Source of the DNA: Platycnemis pennipes
Taxonomy: Eukaryota; Arthropoda; Insecta; Odonata; Platycnemididae
Assembly (NCBI GenBank): GCA_933228895.1
Contig: OW121855.1
Coordinates: 44,096,698 to 44,160,697 of the forward strand
Direction: 5' to 3'
DNA: 64,000 nucleotides
The first letter of the stretch is position 1. Every line of letters begins with the position of its first letter. Both the position numbers and the translations under genes were made by a program. Below are positions 21,862 through 32,800 of this stretch, one piece after another. The notes below the pieces were generated by a model. That model saw nothing but the letters and a program-made list of their open reading frames with translations. It made no database searches and was not told the origin of the DNA.

Positions 21862-22126
21862 CTGCGGCGTCGGAAGTGGGGGGTAGGAGGGGCTGAAGCC
21901 CCCTCCCCCCCATAATATGCCCCTTGCCCTTGAGAAATGAGTAGTCTTCATTAATGAAAATTAAATTTCACTTGTTTCCAGCTTGCTTTTTCCCTTCTGA
22001 CACATATTCTACCAACTTCATTCGCTCTTTTATCGAAATTCTAGTCTCTACTCCCTCCTATCCGCGAAAAAATCCGGGCCATTTTCAAGTTTTCGCCCCC
22101 CAGCGAAAATAGTTCCGACGCCCCTG
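21862..22126. mobile_element. hAT-type MITE with perfect 8-bp target duplication
   Basis: The 265-bp element is flanked on both sides by ATCTTAGT (21854-21861 and 22127-22134). Its ends are inverted: CTGCGGCGTCGGAA on the left, TTCCGACGCCCCTG on the right. An 8-bp duplication and CAGGGG-type tips indicate a non-autonomous hAT element. Two G/C-run blocks sit just inside the ends. Related decayed copies lie at 9985-10245 and 29453-29707. Confidence 0.88.
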
Positions 22127-22463
22127 ATCTTAGTCAATTAGAAAAGAGTGCCAAAATTCCAGTCGCACATATTTTAACTCTAGGCGTAGTTTCCCCCAAT
22201 AATTAAAGTTGACGGAAAAAATGAAGCGAGAAACTAATGTTTGGCATTGATAATTCTTTCGGAAAGATAATGGCTAGTTTCCGCTTCCGTTAGTCAGGGG
22301 TGATAGAATGGGATCTTGTAGATAGCATTTGTGAAAGCCGGAAGGACAAAAATATGCGGTCTTAATTAAACATAACAGTGATCACACATTTAAGACGGGA
22401 CGTGGGGGTTGGGACTTTTTATGATTCGTCTCTCGGGGAGACCGATTCGAATTCCGCCTCAAC

Positions 22464-25400
22464 ATGCGCGTACTTGCATTGCTGATTTTAGCGATGCACT
22501 CGGTTATATGCGATGGGTTGTCGTTCAGGTGGCAATACCAGCTCGGCAGGTGCATTCCCGCGAGTTCGAGGCAACGAAAGGGCGATGACACGACGGGAGT
22601 CTGCACGGCAGTCGTCGAGGGGTCAGACGGATTTTTAAACTGTGCCCTCTCATTGAGGGGTTATGGATTCGAGAACTTAGAGGGCAGCTCGATGCATGTG
22701 GTCTCGAAAACTTCTCTCGATGGCTCACCAAAGAAAAAGAACGTAACCCTTGTTCTGGACATTAATTTCAAACTTCTCTTCGAGAAACCGGAGTGGTTAG
22801 AGGGAGCATACAGTGGAAGGATATACTGTTCCAGCACCATCACAATGTCTCTTCGGGAAACAAAACCACCAAAATGTGGAAATCGTCCATTTTTTCAGGG
22901 GAGAACATTCAAAGGAATTCAGCGAAGTGGAGAGCTACCAATCCAGTTCAACGTGGTTGACTCCGTTGTCATTGGATATGCAAATCTTAACGATAACTGC
23001 ATCCAATATGAAGAAGGGTAAGTGTATGTATTAAGAAGAAAATCGTAATCGATAATATTTTAACACATAATGATTATAGAAATAGTACTAGAATTATCTT
23101 TTTGAGGAGCATTCAGATTTCACTCAATTTACGATTAAGTCTTTATTTAATTTGCCTAAACAGTATAAAAGTTTTTTTTTGCGCATTGGGACTGATCTGC
23201 TGGTCCATATACTCCTGGGATCCCAATAGGTATTTGCCAGTCATCAGGTTTCTTAGGAGCTGAAACAACAGAGCTTGACAAACACCCATGCCCTGGGTGG
23301 AGAAAAACCCACCCACGCGGGACTGGAACCCACGACCCTAGGATTAGCAGGCGAGGACTTCGCCAGCTAATCCTAGGGTCGCGGTTGTCCCTTTCCACCT
23401 GGGCCGGCAAGGTTTAATTTACATTCCTGCAGAATCCCCAAGAATGCGAAGTTTACTAAATTTATGGGGAATATATTCCCCAGAAATATAATTAATAAAT
23501 ATTTAATTATTTCTCAGGGTCTTAATTTATTCTAATTTGAATTAATCATTTAAGATTAAATTAGAATATAAATTAAGAAGAACTCACTCTAAAATTTGGT
23601 ATGGCTCGGAGTAGATGATAATTTTTTAAAAAACTTTATGATAAGATAAATTAAATACTCACTTAATATGGTCAGGAAGCCTATGCACTGCAGTATCAGA
23701 GTCAAGACACATTGGAGAGAAAAAAGACAGATGGATGGAGAATTATCATATACAGGTAACCTACGACTTTAATTGAATATATGCTTTCTTAGCCTATACT
23801 GTACCTGAATTAAATTGTCTGCCTTAGAAATAGTAGAGCTCTTTTACTGGAAAATACTTATTTTAACAACTTTTTACATGCATGCAATCTTTAGCAGCTA
23901 TCCTAGTTTAACTAACATACACAAATAAAATTTTCCCAGGTAATTTATTTTGTGCTACCAATTTTAATGCTAGAACATCATTAAAAATGTGAAAATTTTA
24001 CGCTGATTTGAGCTTTTTTTATTAAACAATCATTTTCACAAAGTGAAAGCCAATTCTATAATTTCAGCTAAGTATGCCTATTTTATGAAACTTGATATGT
24101 CTTCAATCTAAAGATGCAATATCAAGAACTAGACCTAATTCTTTATGCTGATTAGCATGGTTAACTTTCAAAAGTAAACTTTTATCTTCATGTATTTGTA
24201 GCATAATACAAAACTTAACTCTTTCGCACTCGCACCATTTTTTGTTTTCTAGCCCAGAAAGCTCACGCCTTATTTCTGCAAATTTTAAGCAAATAATTTT
24301 TGTTATTCTGTTTTTAGGTCAAGGATATTGAAATTTTAACTGCAAATGGAAAACATATTTTATAGTTTCTATTTAAAAATTTATTGGATGCGACAAAATA
24401 TAAAATAATTTTATAAAAAATATTTAGTGCAAAAAATGAAAGGGGATTTCTTTTACCGAAACAGGAAAACTACTTGAAGCATCAATTGAAAAGCAAGAGG
24501 TGGTCAAGCATTCACAAAGCTTGGAAATCAGTCCACTTTCCTTCGAGATACAAGACCTTTCAAAAATACCCAATGCTTTAAAAAACATTATTGCATACAA
24601 CACAGCTAATAGATGGCAAGCTGTCTTTTCAGTAATGCGTCACTTTAAAAACATTGATGTCCTCAATGTCTCTGGTTCACCAATACAATATTTCGGAAAC
24701 GCAATATTGTCAGAAATGCATCAATTACAGAAAGTAATAGCTTCCAGATGCACAATCAGAGCAATAGAAGAAGATTCTTTTAAAGAAAACACTTTTTTAA
24801 CGCACATTGATTTGTCAAAAAATGAAATAAATACTCTCCACCACAATTTATTTGAAAAACTCAAATTCCTCATCCATCTGGATCTTTCGCAAAACAAATT
24901 CACCAATGGACAAGGCTTTCATTTTCATATTCACAAAGGATGGCCAGACTGTGGGATGCAACTGTTGGACATGTCATCAAATGCACTGGAGAGAGCAGCT
25001 AATGTGGTAACAAATTTTATACCATTTTACTTATTTTGGAGGGGGAAAATGCCAAAATATGATATTTGAAAAAAATAAAAATAGATGCATTCAATAATCA
25101 AAGTAAGCACCAATATTTCTTGAAGTGATTTTAAACAGGAATTTACTGCAGGCTAGGATATCTTTTTCAACTATGTATCCACAAAATTCTTTTCTTTGCA
25201 AATCATAGTATTCTTTCGCATTTTTTTGGACAAAAATTTGCAAATTCCTATATCCTATTTTCAATTTGTGCAGATTTATTTTTTCCATGATTGTAATCCT
25301 AAAACAAGCCTTGATAACATGTAGTCCTCAAAATTATAAATTTCATTCCTCCCAAAGTTAAGAGAAAAAATAAATAGACTAATCATCGAATCACATGAGA

Positions 25401-28400
25401 AATAAAATCATCTCTATTTTAATTCTGATCTTTCATTCTTGTCTTACAGATTGGATGGGGAAGTCAGGTTAAGCATATCAATCTGGCTGACAATCTGCTT
25501 AAAGATTTGTCAGCAATGACTACAGGAAGATGGATAAAAGAATTGAATTTATCACAAAATAGGATTGCAACCTTATCAAGCTCCTCATTGGAAACCCTTT
25601 ATAAGGTGGACTATGTAAATCTGGCAAATAACCTGTTTGACTGTAGCTCCTGCAGCCTTTTGGACTTCCAAAACTGGCTTAATTCCACAGGGAGAAAGAT
25701 CCTCTCCTCACCCCCAGAGGAATTAATATGTTGGTCTCCATTGCATCTGAAATTCCAGTATGAGAACTTCCCTTCATAATGTTGTAACTTACACAGAATC
25801 AAAGAACTGTACTCATGTAACGATGGTAGAATATTTTTTAAAGAAATAATTTGTCTATGCATTCATAATTACGTAATGCCAATAAGGCATCACTGAATAT
25901 TTTACCCATCTTTGAAATAATTTGTGCATGAACATTCAAATTCCACACTCTTACATGTTCACAGGAATAAAAAAGTACTTGAAGTGCAACTTAGCAAGAA
26001 GGCTTGCCTGGACCAGTATCATGCAAATCGTGAGATGGAGCCCTTTGAATTTGAAGGAAAAAATATATCCAATTTTCTCATTTTGGTTTCCATCGTAATT
26101 ACTATCATTACCATTGCATTCTCTATTTATTACCAGCAAGTTTTTCAGTCACTGAGAAAAATTATAAATAATGGACTGCATGGATGGAAAAAAGAATATA
26201 TTTATGATGCATCAATCTCATACAGGTTAGTGGGCTAAGATTTAGTCATTAAATGCATTAGGAACATATAGAAGGACTTTAAACTGGTAATTTCATAGGC
26301 AAAAGATGTGCATAAATGACTTTCTTGGGAAACCAAATTGGCACCTGCTCACTATTATCACGCACAAACTATAGTCTTTTGCTTTCTTATTGGAAGGGTA
26401 TGGTATTCCATTATCAACTAATAATATCTCATTCATTTTTATTATGAAATTCCAAGTGTTAATGGAATGCTGGTTGTCCTATTAATGTTGGCTTGATTTG
26501 CAAAAAACATGCAAGTTGATAATTAAAGTTTTAACGGAATTTAGTCAAGGTTATTGAAAAATTAAAATTATTTTGACATTTATAAGTAAGGAAATGTTTT
26601 CTGAGAAATGGAAATATGGCAATCAATGTTTGTCCTTCATTGAAAATTGCTTATGTATAACAAATAGCAAACTACATATTCAACTCTTAGTTTGAATTAC
26701 ATCTAAACCACTTTTCTATCCTCCTCTGTTTGGCTGATATTTACAAAATTTACTCAATGGAAAGAAAAACTCCAATGGCCATAATGTTTGACACACCAAA
26801 CGTGGAAGGGTAGAGAAATTTGACCGACCAAGAAAGATTCACACAGGGACCCATTCATGCACACAAACACTCTATCTGTGGTTGTTTGTGGAAAAGTTAA
26901 TTTCTCGTCAGTGACAACCACAGACTACATACACACACCCTTTAGTGATTCCTTCCTGTAGATATCAGGAGACCAAGTCAAGGAACACTAATAAGTGGGT
27001 AACACCAATCACTCCTTCTGGGGTTACTTACGGTAAGATCTTCCACCCCAGGGGACCTTTTCATTAATTTACGAAATTAACAAGCTGATTTGTAATAAGG
27101 CATGAATAAGTCTAACAATGTGAATGAACACTAAAAAAAATGATCGAGAGATTGAGGTGCATTATCCATGTACAAATACATGTACAATGAATTAAAAGAG
27201 AATTATTCTGGAGTGAATATCCATGGAGAAAAACTTGTATGCTGGGATTCGCCCATGACATAGCACTCATAGCAGAGACAGAGAGGGGTCTGAATAAGAT
27301 TCTAATAAGCATGGAAAGGAAAATGGCAAGGTATCAGCAGAAGATCAATAAGAAGAATCACTGCAGCAAGAGAGAAGAGGCCAAAATCAATGTGAAAGTA
27401 TGAAAACAAAAACTTGAAGAGGTGAAAGAGTTCTGTCTTAAATAGGATGTCAAAGAGGGCTTTCTATCAAAAGAAGAATCTACTTACAGCTGGAAATACA
27501 AGCATGGAAGTAAGGAAAGAATTCATCAGAACGTATATCTGGTTTCTTTACAGCAGTGATGCATGGACGATGACAGCAGCGGAGAAGAAAAGTGTGGCAG
27601 ATTTTGAAATGTGGTGCTACAGAGGGATGATTAAGATTAAATAGATGGACCAAGTAAGTAATGAAGAATTCCTACGAAAAGTGGGAGAAAAAAGAAATCT
27701 GCTGAAAACTAAAAAGAAGACGGGACAACCTAATTGGCCATATCTTAAGACACAATGGCCTGATGAAGACAATCCTCAAGGGAAAAGTGAATGGGGAGAA
27801 TGGAAAAGGCAGGCCTCGTATGAGCTATATGGAACAAATTGTGAAGGATGTAACAGAGAAGAATTACGTTAATATGAAGAGGTTAGCCGATAGAAGAATT
27901 GAGTGGAGGGCTGCATCAAACCTATCTTAGGATTGTTGACCGATGATGATGATGATTTGTTTTAAATTTATTAGCAGCAAATAAAACAGTACAAGTTCAT
28001 CCAGAGAACTTTGCGAAGCTTAGAATATTAAATATTCCAATTTTTAAAACATAAGGAAATCTGCACTTGAAATCAAAATAGTGCCTGCAAGAAAAAGGTA
28101 ATGCTCTCATCATTTATTAGATTAAAATTCCTTTGGATGCCTCAACAAAAACCCCTCTTGTGCTCTTTTCTGGCTACCCCAGTGATTCTCTAAATAAAGC
28201 GCAATATATTTTTGGAATGAAATAAGTACCACATACTTTTCCCTCTACACCCAGCAGTAATAGGTAGGCATCATGAGTTTACAATAATGCTGCCTATGTA
28301 AAATGAGTGAATACCACTTTGTAAAATGATTTAATGTACTCCCTCTCATTACAGTAAATGCGATGAGTGCTGGGTAATTAATGAGCTAAGACCTACTTTG

Positions 28401-29288
28401 ATAGGTGAAGAGCAAAAGTACAAGCTATTCCTAGAAGATAGAGAATTAGTTCTGGGGAAAATTATGAAACAGTATGTCCAAGAGTCTATGAAGAGGTGCA
28501 GAAAGTCAATTGTCATTTTATCAAAGGATTTCATAAACAATGAAGTAAGTACAAGCATTTTCTACTCAACCTCAAATTCTATGAAAGAAAAAATATTTTG
28601 ACACATTTATCATGGTGATAACACATTTTTTCACTAATAAAAAAATTATTTTTGCCGGTAAAGTTGTACTTGGATACTACTTTGAAAGCTATTCAGCAAT
28701 TTTGAAAGCTCATGTCTTGTCAATTTTAACCATTTTAAACACAAGAATAAATTTTAAACCAATATAAATTGACACCTTAAAAATGTTAATTAGATAGAAT
28801 CAAAGAATTAAAAAAAAAATAAATTACAAATATAACTTGAAATACTTCTCTTGCAGAGGAAAAACTGGGAAAGGGCTGGAAGTGGGTCATGGCTGAATAA
28901 AAGTCAAGAAAAAATTATTCTAATTGCCAGAGAGAATCTGAACAAAGATGAGCTCCCAAAAAATTTAAACTCCATGATTAATGAAGTTAACTATCTTGAA
29001 TGGCCAAATAAGTCATCTTGCACCATAGAGGGCTCTGTGAATGCCATGGTCAGTGGTGATTTTCCATCAGAAAAAGTTGTTGATCAGGGTGGAAAGGATA
29101 TGCCACATGAACTGGAAATGTTTTGGAAAGATCTGTTTAGAGCACTTGGAGTTAGTATGTTTAATCAAGCCTTACTTAGAAAGGTAATGGGAAATAAAAA
29201 TGACTGTGAAACATCCAAGAGTAACAGACATGATGGTATAACTTCATCATTGAAACAGAAGTGTGAGCATAAAGACAGGAAAGTGTGA
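22464..29288 (+). CDS. Short divergent Toll-like receptor
   Basis: Seven exons join exactly in phase: 22464-23017, 23694-23755, 24465-25006, 25450-25757, 25965-26225, 28355-28544 and 28857-29288, making 782 codons plus TGA with GT-AG introns. Toll receptors sit in the plasma membrane and signal through a cytoplasmic TIR domain. A signal peptide ('VLALLILAMHSVICDG') starts the protein. Residues 20-205 contain cysteines and no clear repeats. Leucine-rich repeats span about 225-450 ('LTHIDLSKNEINTL', 'LIHLDLSQNKF', 'IKELNLSQNRIATL'). One C-terminal cysteine cap follows ('NNLFDCSSCSLLDFQNWL'). The membrane segment is about 526-545 and the TIR starts at 'YIYDASISY' (567-575). Box 2 reads 'EDRELVLGK' (603-611) instead of RDxxPG, and box 3 'FW' is at 728-729. 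The ectodomain is much shorter than in Drosophila Toll. Polyadenylation signals lie at 29334 and 29386. Confidence 0.9.
23165..23415 (-). mobile_element. tRNA-derived SINE in Toll intron 1
   Basis: On the minus strand the element starts near GCCGGCCCAGGTGGAAAGG. It contains a B-box-like GTGGGTTCCAGTCCCGC, and continues with CCAGGGCATGGGTGTTTGT. The same B-box and tail order occurs at 34498-34660 and, more weakly, at 50537-50640. CTAATCCTAGGGTCG occurs twice within it as an internal near-duplication. An A-run ends it on the left. Confidence 0.7.
27225..27960 (+). mobile_element. LINE 3' fragment in Toll intron 5
   Basis: The end of a non-LTR retrotransposon: RT box remnant 'FAHDIALIAETERGL' (27248 on), then 'KRAFYQKKNLLTAGNTSMEV', 'DAWTMTAAEKKS' and 'FEMWCYRGMIKI' (27447-27644), and a further segment with 'QPNWPYLKTQWP' (27645-27872). 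It ends in a GATGAT repeat at 27942-27955. The RT box lacks the first catalytic Asp (FADD is FAHD). It is truncated at its 5' end and frameshifted. The same family occurs inverted at 55246-56003. Confidence 0.78.
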
Positions 29289-29452
29289 GTAAGACTGCTC
29301 TCTAACTTTATGGCTTTGTTGGAGCAACTAAAAAATAAACAGTGCATCTGTGTGAGACATAGTAAGTACAGCAGAAACAAATTTCAATAAACTATAATTT
29401 TAATATCATTATGTTCTCCTTCAATACAACTTACTCATACATATATAGGTGC

Positions 29453-29707
29453 ATGCCAGGGATCTCAGAACCATTTTCGCTGGGGGGATCCAACCTTGAA
29501 AAGAGCCTGCATCGTAAGAAAAAGACCCACATTTCTTTTGTGGCTAGAGGGGGTAGAGACTAGAATTTTGCTAAAAGAGCAAATGAAATACCTATGTCAT
29601 ATAATGGCTTAAATGGCCACATCCAAAAGGGCCCGCTGCACCTGAAAGGGCCCGGGGCATATTCTAGGGCGTCTTCGACCCCTCCTGCCCCCAAATCTGA
29701 TGCCAAT
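29453..29707 (+). mobile_element. Decayed hAT-type MITE
   Basis: The left end CAGGGATCTCAGAACCATTT plus TCGCTGGGGGG, then GGGGGTAGAGACTAGAATTT and AAGAGCAAATGAA, matches the minus strand of the 21862-22126 MITE in order. Possible 8-bp duplications GGTGCATG / GGTGAATG flank it with one mismatch. It starts about 165 bp after the Toll stop codon, just past the polyadenylation signals. Confidence 0.65.
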
Positions 29708-30790
29708 GGTGAATGTCTTAACAACTGATTAGGCTGAAAAACAGCTATGTAAATTTATTTAGAGAATCAGTAGCTACAGCTCTCTCCCGAAAATGAAATT
29801 ATTGTGTTGGATGGGTTAGTTTACCATGATGACTCATAGCATGGTACTGGTGGAGTGATGAAAGATACAACGTGTAACCTACACCAAATCACTCTAAAGA
29901 TGGGAGCTATGAGTAAGGTTGCATTTACTTATGGTTTTATCCAAGTAGGTTGGAATATACTGGAGAAGGCATTGACATGCTGACCTATGGGTGACAATGA
30001 AGGTGATTGCGTAGGATTAGGCTCCATTCAGTCAGCAGATAACATTGCATTTTATATGGCTCTTATGGAGACTGTATGATTATCATACAGTCTCAGTAAA
30101 TGGGAATGAAATCCTGCCCTAATTACATCCCAACATCTATTTATCTTCCTATGGCTATCGAAGGGAGGTGTTAATACATTTGATTCCCCAGGGATTTTAT
30201 TTTACTCCTGAAAGTTGGTTTGAATTTGACCAATTGAAACTTCATATTTGGTGCTTTAGATTTTTGTGCACTTTCCTCAGTTTATTTGACAAATTTAAAA
30301 AATACATTCCATTATTCATCAGACTACTACTCTTTAATTTTTACCATGTGCAACAACAACTTCATTCATGATAGATCCACAGTCCTTCAATTTGCGGAAA
30401 GGGAAATTTGAGGGGAGGGAAATCAGGGATTAAAAAAGCTGTGTTTATCTAAGATTTTATTGGTGTATATGTATGCACCAATAATATCTTATATTCTATT
30501 CCTAATGCTTTTTGTATATAGGTAGATACTGAAGGGATAGTAGCATATACTTAGTACTTTAGTATATACTTTGGAAATCATGGATCTGAAAAGAAACAAT
30601 TAAGGAAGGTGGACAAGAATATATGTAAATTCTGAGTAGGAATGAAAAATATGCAAAGAAGCGAATGGCAATCAAAGGCAGAATATAGTTCAAATTTTAA
30701 TTAGCTCAAAAACTAGTCACAACTATGCAAAGAGTTGGAGATCTGGTTCAATAGTCAATACTTAGGTAAGTCTTAATAAATCAGCCTTTG
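29708..30790. other. Intergenic, no gene seen
   Basis: AT-rich sequence. A 27-bp hairpin is listed separately at 30068-30094. No coding evidence. Confidence 0.5.
30068..30094. repeat. 27-bp palindrome
   Basis: GAGACTGTATGAT, one T, then the exact inverted copy ATCATACAGTCTC. It is isolated and noncoding. Confidence 0.75.
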
Positions 30791-30795
30791 GGCAA

Positions 30796-31015
30796 GGCCT
30801 AGCCATGTTGGCACACCAGTTCCCATGAGATCACGGAAGTTAGCAATGTTTGGCCCGGAAGGAGGTTGGATGGATTACCCTCCTCCATACCTCTACTGCG
30901 GTTCTCTTGTCCCCATTTGTAAGTGTTGAGCAGATTAAATGTAGGTTGGCACAATGGATCTAAAGAGGTCTCAGTGCCAGGCAGGGAGTTTAGAAGGTCC
31001 TCGCCCATCCCTCAA
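30796..31015 (+). mobile_element. 5S rRNA-derived SINE, copy 1
   Basis: The head resembles a 5S rRNA gene: GCCATGTTGGCACACCAGTT, CCATGAGATCACGGAAGTTA, GCAATGTTTGGCCC and GAGGTTGGATGGATTACCC correspond to its 5' half, box A and box C in order. A body shared with the copy at 43269-43458 follows (GGTTGGCACAATGGATCTAA, AGAGGTCTCAGTGCCAG). It ends in TTTATTTA-type repeats. It is too diverged to be a 5S gene. Confidence 0.82.
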
Positions 31016-31296
31016 TTTATTTAATTTATTTATTTAGCAATGCAACCAGCTTTAAAAAAAGAAAAGAAATTGCTGATCATAAAAAATGGCTTCCGAAAAC
31101 AGTACAATTACTGAAGTTCATGAGAGACTATTAATTGCCTCTTGCTAGCTAACATATGAAAAAAAAGTCTGGAATTCCTCAGTGACCTGAGGAGAGGGAT
31201 CATGACTAGGTGTAAGGCACTGTGAGATAATTTTTACTGCATCATGTATCCCGAACCCATGGGAATGTAATAGTAATAACATGCAGTATTATTACC

Positions 31297-31464
31297 CAGG
31301 GGTGGACTGGCTATGACAAAAGGGCGGTGGAGAATGCACAGGGAGGGCACCAACCTACCGGGGGGCCCGGGGACTATGACCCTGGTGCCCAAGGGTGCCG
31401 TGCTCATAGTTTTGCGAGGTGCGCCAGGAAATTTTCCGGTAGCTTATATGGCCAGTCCACCCTG
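31297..31464. mobile_element. 168-bp hAT-type MITE with TTATTACC duplication
   Basis: The ends are inverted, CAGGGGTGGACTGGC on the left and GCCAGTCCACCCTG on the right. Perfect 8-bp duplications TTATTACC flank it (31289-31296 and 31465-31472). These are hallmarks of hAT elements. No coding capacity. Confidence 0.9.
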
Positions 31465-31472
31465 TTATTACC

Positions 31473-32289
31473 CCCTACAATCTCTCTCATGAAGAGGTAA
31501 TTAGCCTATGACTTGAGTTCTTCTGAACGTGATGATAATCAAGAGAAATGGGTAGTACAATGGAAGTATATCTCCATTTACTGAGCAACAATATACACAA
31601 AATTTGTCTCAGGGCCATTTATGCAAAGACGAGAATAGGGAGATGTCGCTTATTACTGAGATTTTCATCCAGTGGAAAAGGCACACACCACATGTCTGAT
31701 ATTAGTTTGTGTTCTATGACAGAGGAGAAACCAGGTGGTCCCTAGGATTTTCAAGAGACTGTCAAAGGAATCTAGGGTTCATTTGGTGAAGAATTTTAAA
31801 AAAGCAGTTTCAAATGGGTTTTGCATTTCCCATTCAGCCTACTACTGCCTACATCGTATGCCCTGATAGTATTTTCAAGCTGATGGGAAATAATTTATAT
31901 GTACCATGAGAGCAAGTTGTAAATACCCTCAAAGGAAATAAAGCACTTATTTCAACTTTTCAAATTATTAGCTACCATTTGATTGCAAACATGACAGCTG
32001 GAAGCTTAAATAAATAAAAATCAACAAAATAATATTTGGCTGGCTAAAACAAGACATTCCGTATTCCAACTCATATCACCACCCATACCAAGCCCAAAAA
32101 TCCATTTTTCCTTTTGAAGTATGTCGTATGGCAGTCCTTCGCTGTCCTGGTCATTAAAAAGCCAAACAGAAAACGTTACCAATAACATATGAAACATGTC
32201 CCATGTACACTTCTTTCGTCCGGACTTTTCCTGCATGAGAAACATATGAATGATCTGATCGTGTATGCTTCATTTGATTTAAAGGGACT
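31473..32289. other. Intergenic, no gene seen
   Basis: AT-rich DNA without supported coding or repeat structure. Confidence 0.45.
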
Positions 32290-32378
32290 ATTGTCGCCGC
32301 CAAAATGGTATAGACCTGGACTTTGACGCATTCCTCAGTAACACTGGGCGCGTTTAGTGTAACGTATTATACATGGTT
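32290..32378 (+). repeat. Inverted duplicate of 33602-33690
   Basis: About 89 bp, including AAAATGGTATAGACCTGGAC and TTTGACGCATTCCTCAGTAA, recurs inverted at 33602-33690 with only a few differences. It lies directly before the Tc1/mariner-like remnant and may be part of the same element. Confidence 0.8.
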
Positions 32379-32800
32379 AAGTGATCGATAAATATGAAAA
32401 TTCAACAAAAGCAGAGCTTATTGCTCTCAGAATGAAAAAAATCAGGCCATTTGAATATCGACTTGATTGAATTATTGGCGAAACAGGAAAGGATATAAAA
32501 CTTCTTTGGACACCAGTGGCTCATTGTGAGTTAAACGCGATAGATTTAATATGGGCATGGGTCAAGAATCAAGTAGCCAAGGAAAATAAGACATTTAAAA
32601 TTAAGGACGTGCAAATAATTATCGAAGAAAAACTCTGCAGTGTTTCACCTGAAATACGGAGGAAAGAAGTCCGACACGTAATTGATTTAGAAGAAGAGTA
32701 CTGGAAAAAGGAGCAGCTAATTGAAGTTCAGGTAGCGCCTCTAATTGCGAGTCTATAAGAGAGCGGTAGTGACAACAGTGATTCATCTTGCGAATACGAG
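32379..32800 (+). pseudogene. Tc1/mariner (IS630)-like transposase C-terminal remnant
   Basis: A frame with 'AHCELNAIDLIWAWVKNQVA', followed by 'NKTFKIKDV' and 'HVIDLEEEYWKKE', matches the end of DDE transposases of the Tc1/mariner group. In those proteins the pattern is PYxxELNPIExxW, with the last catalytic acidic residue nearby. Upstream a stop breaks the frame near 32467, and the first two catalytic residues are not present. The protein tail is acidic and Ser-rich ('SGSDNSDSSCEYE'). Confidence 0.72.

Noticed and set aside
30796..31015. A functional 5S rRNA gene
   Set aside because: The head is too diverged, and a SINE body shared with another copy follows it.
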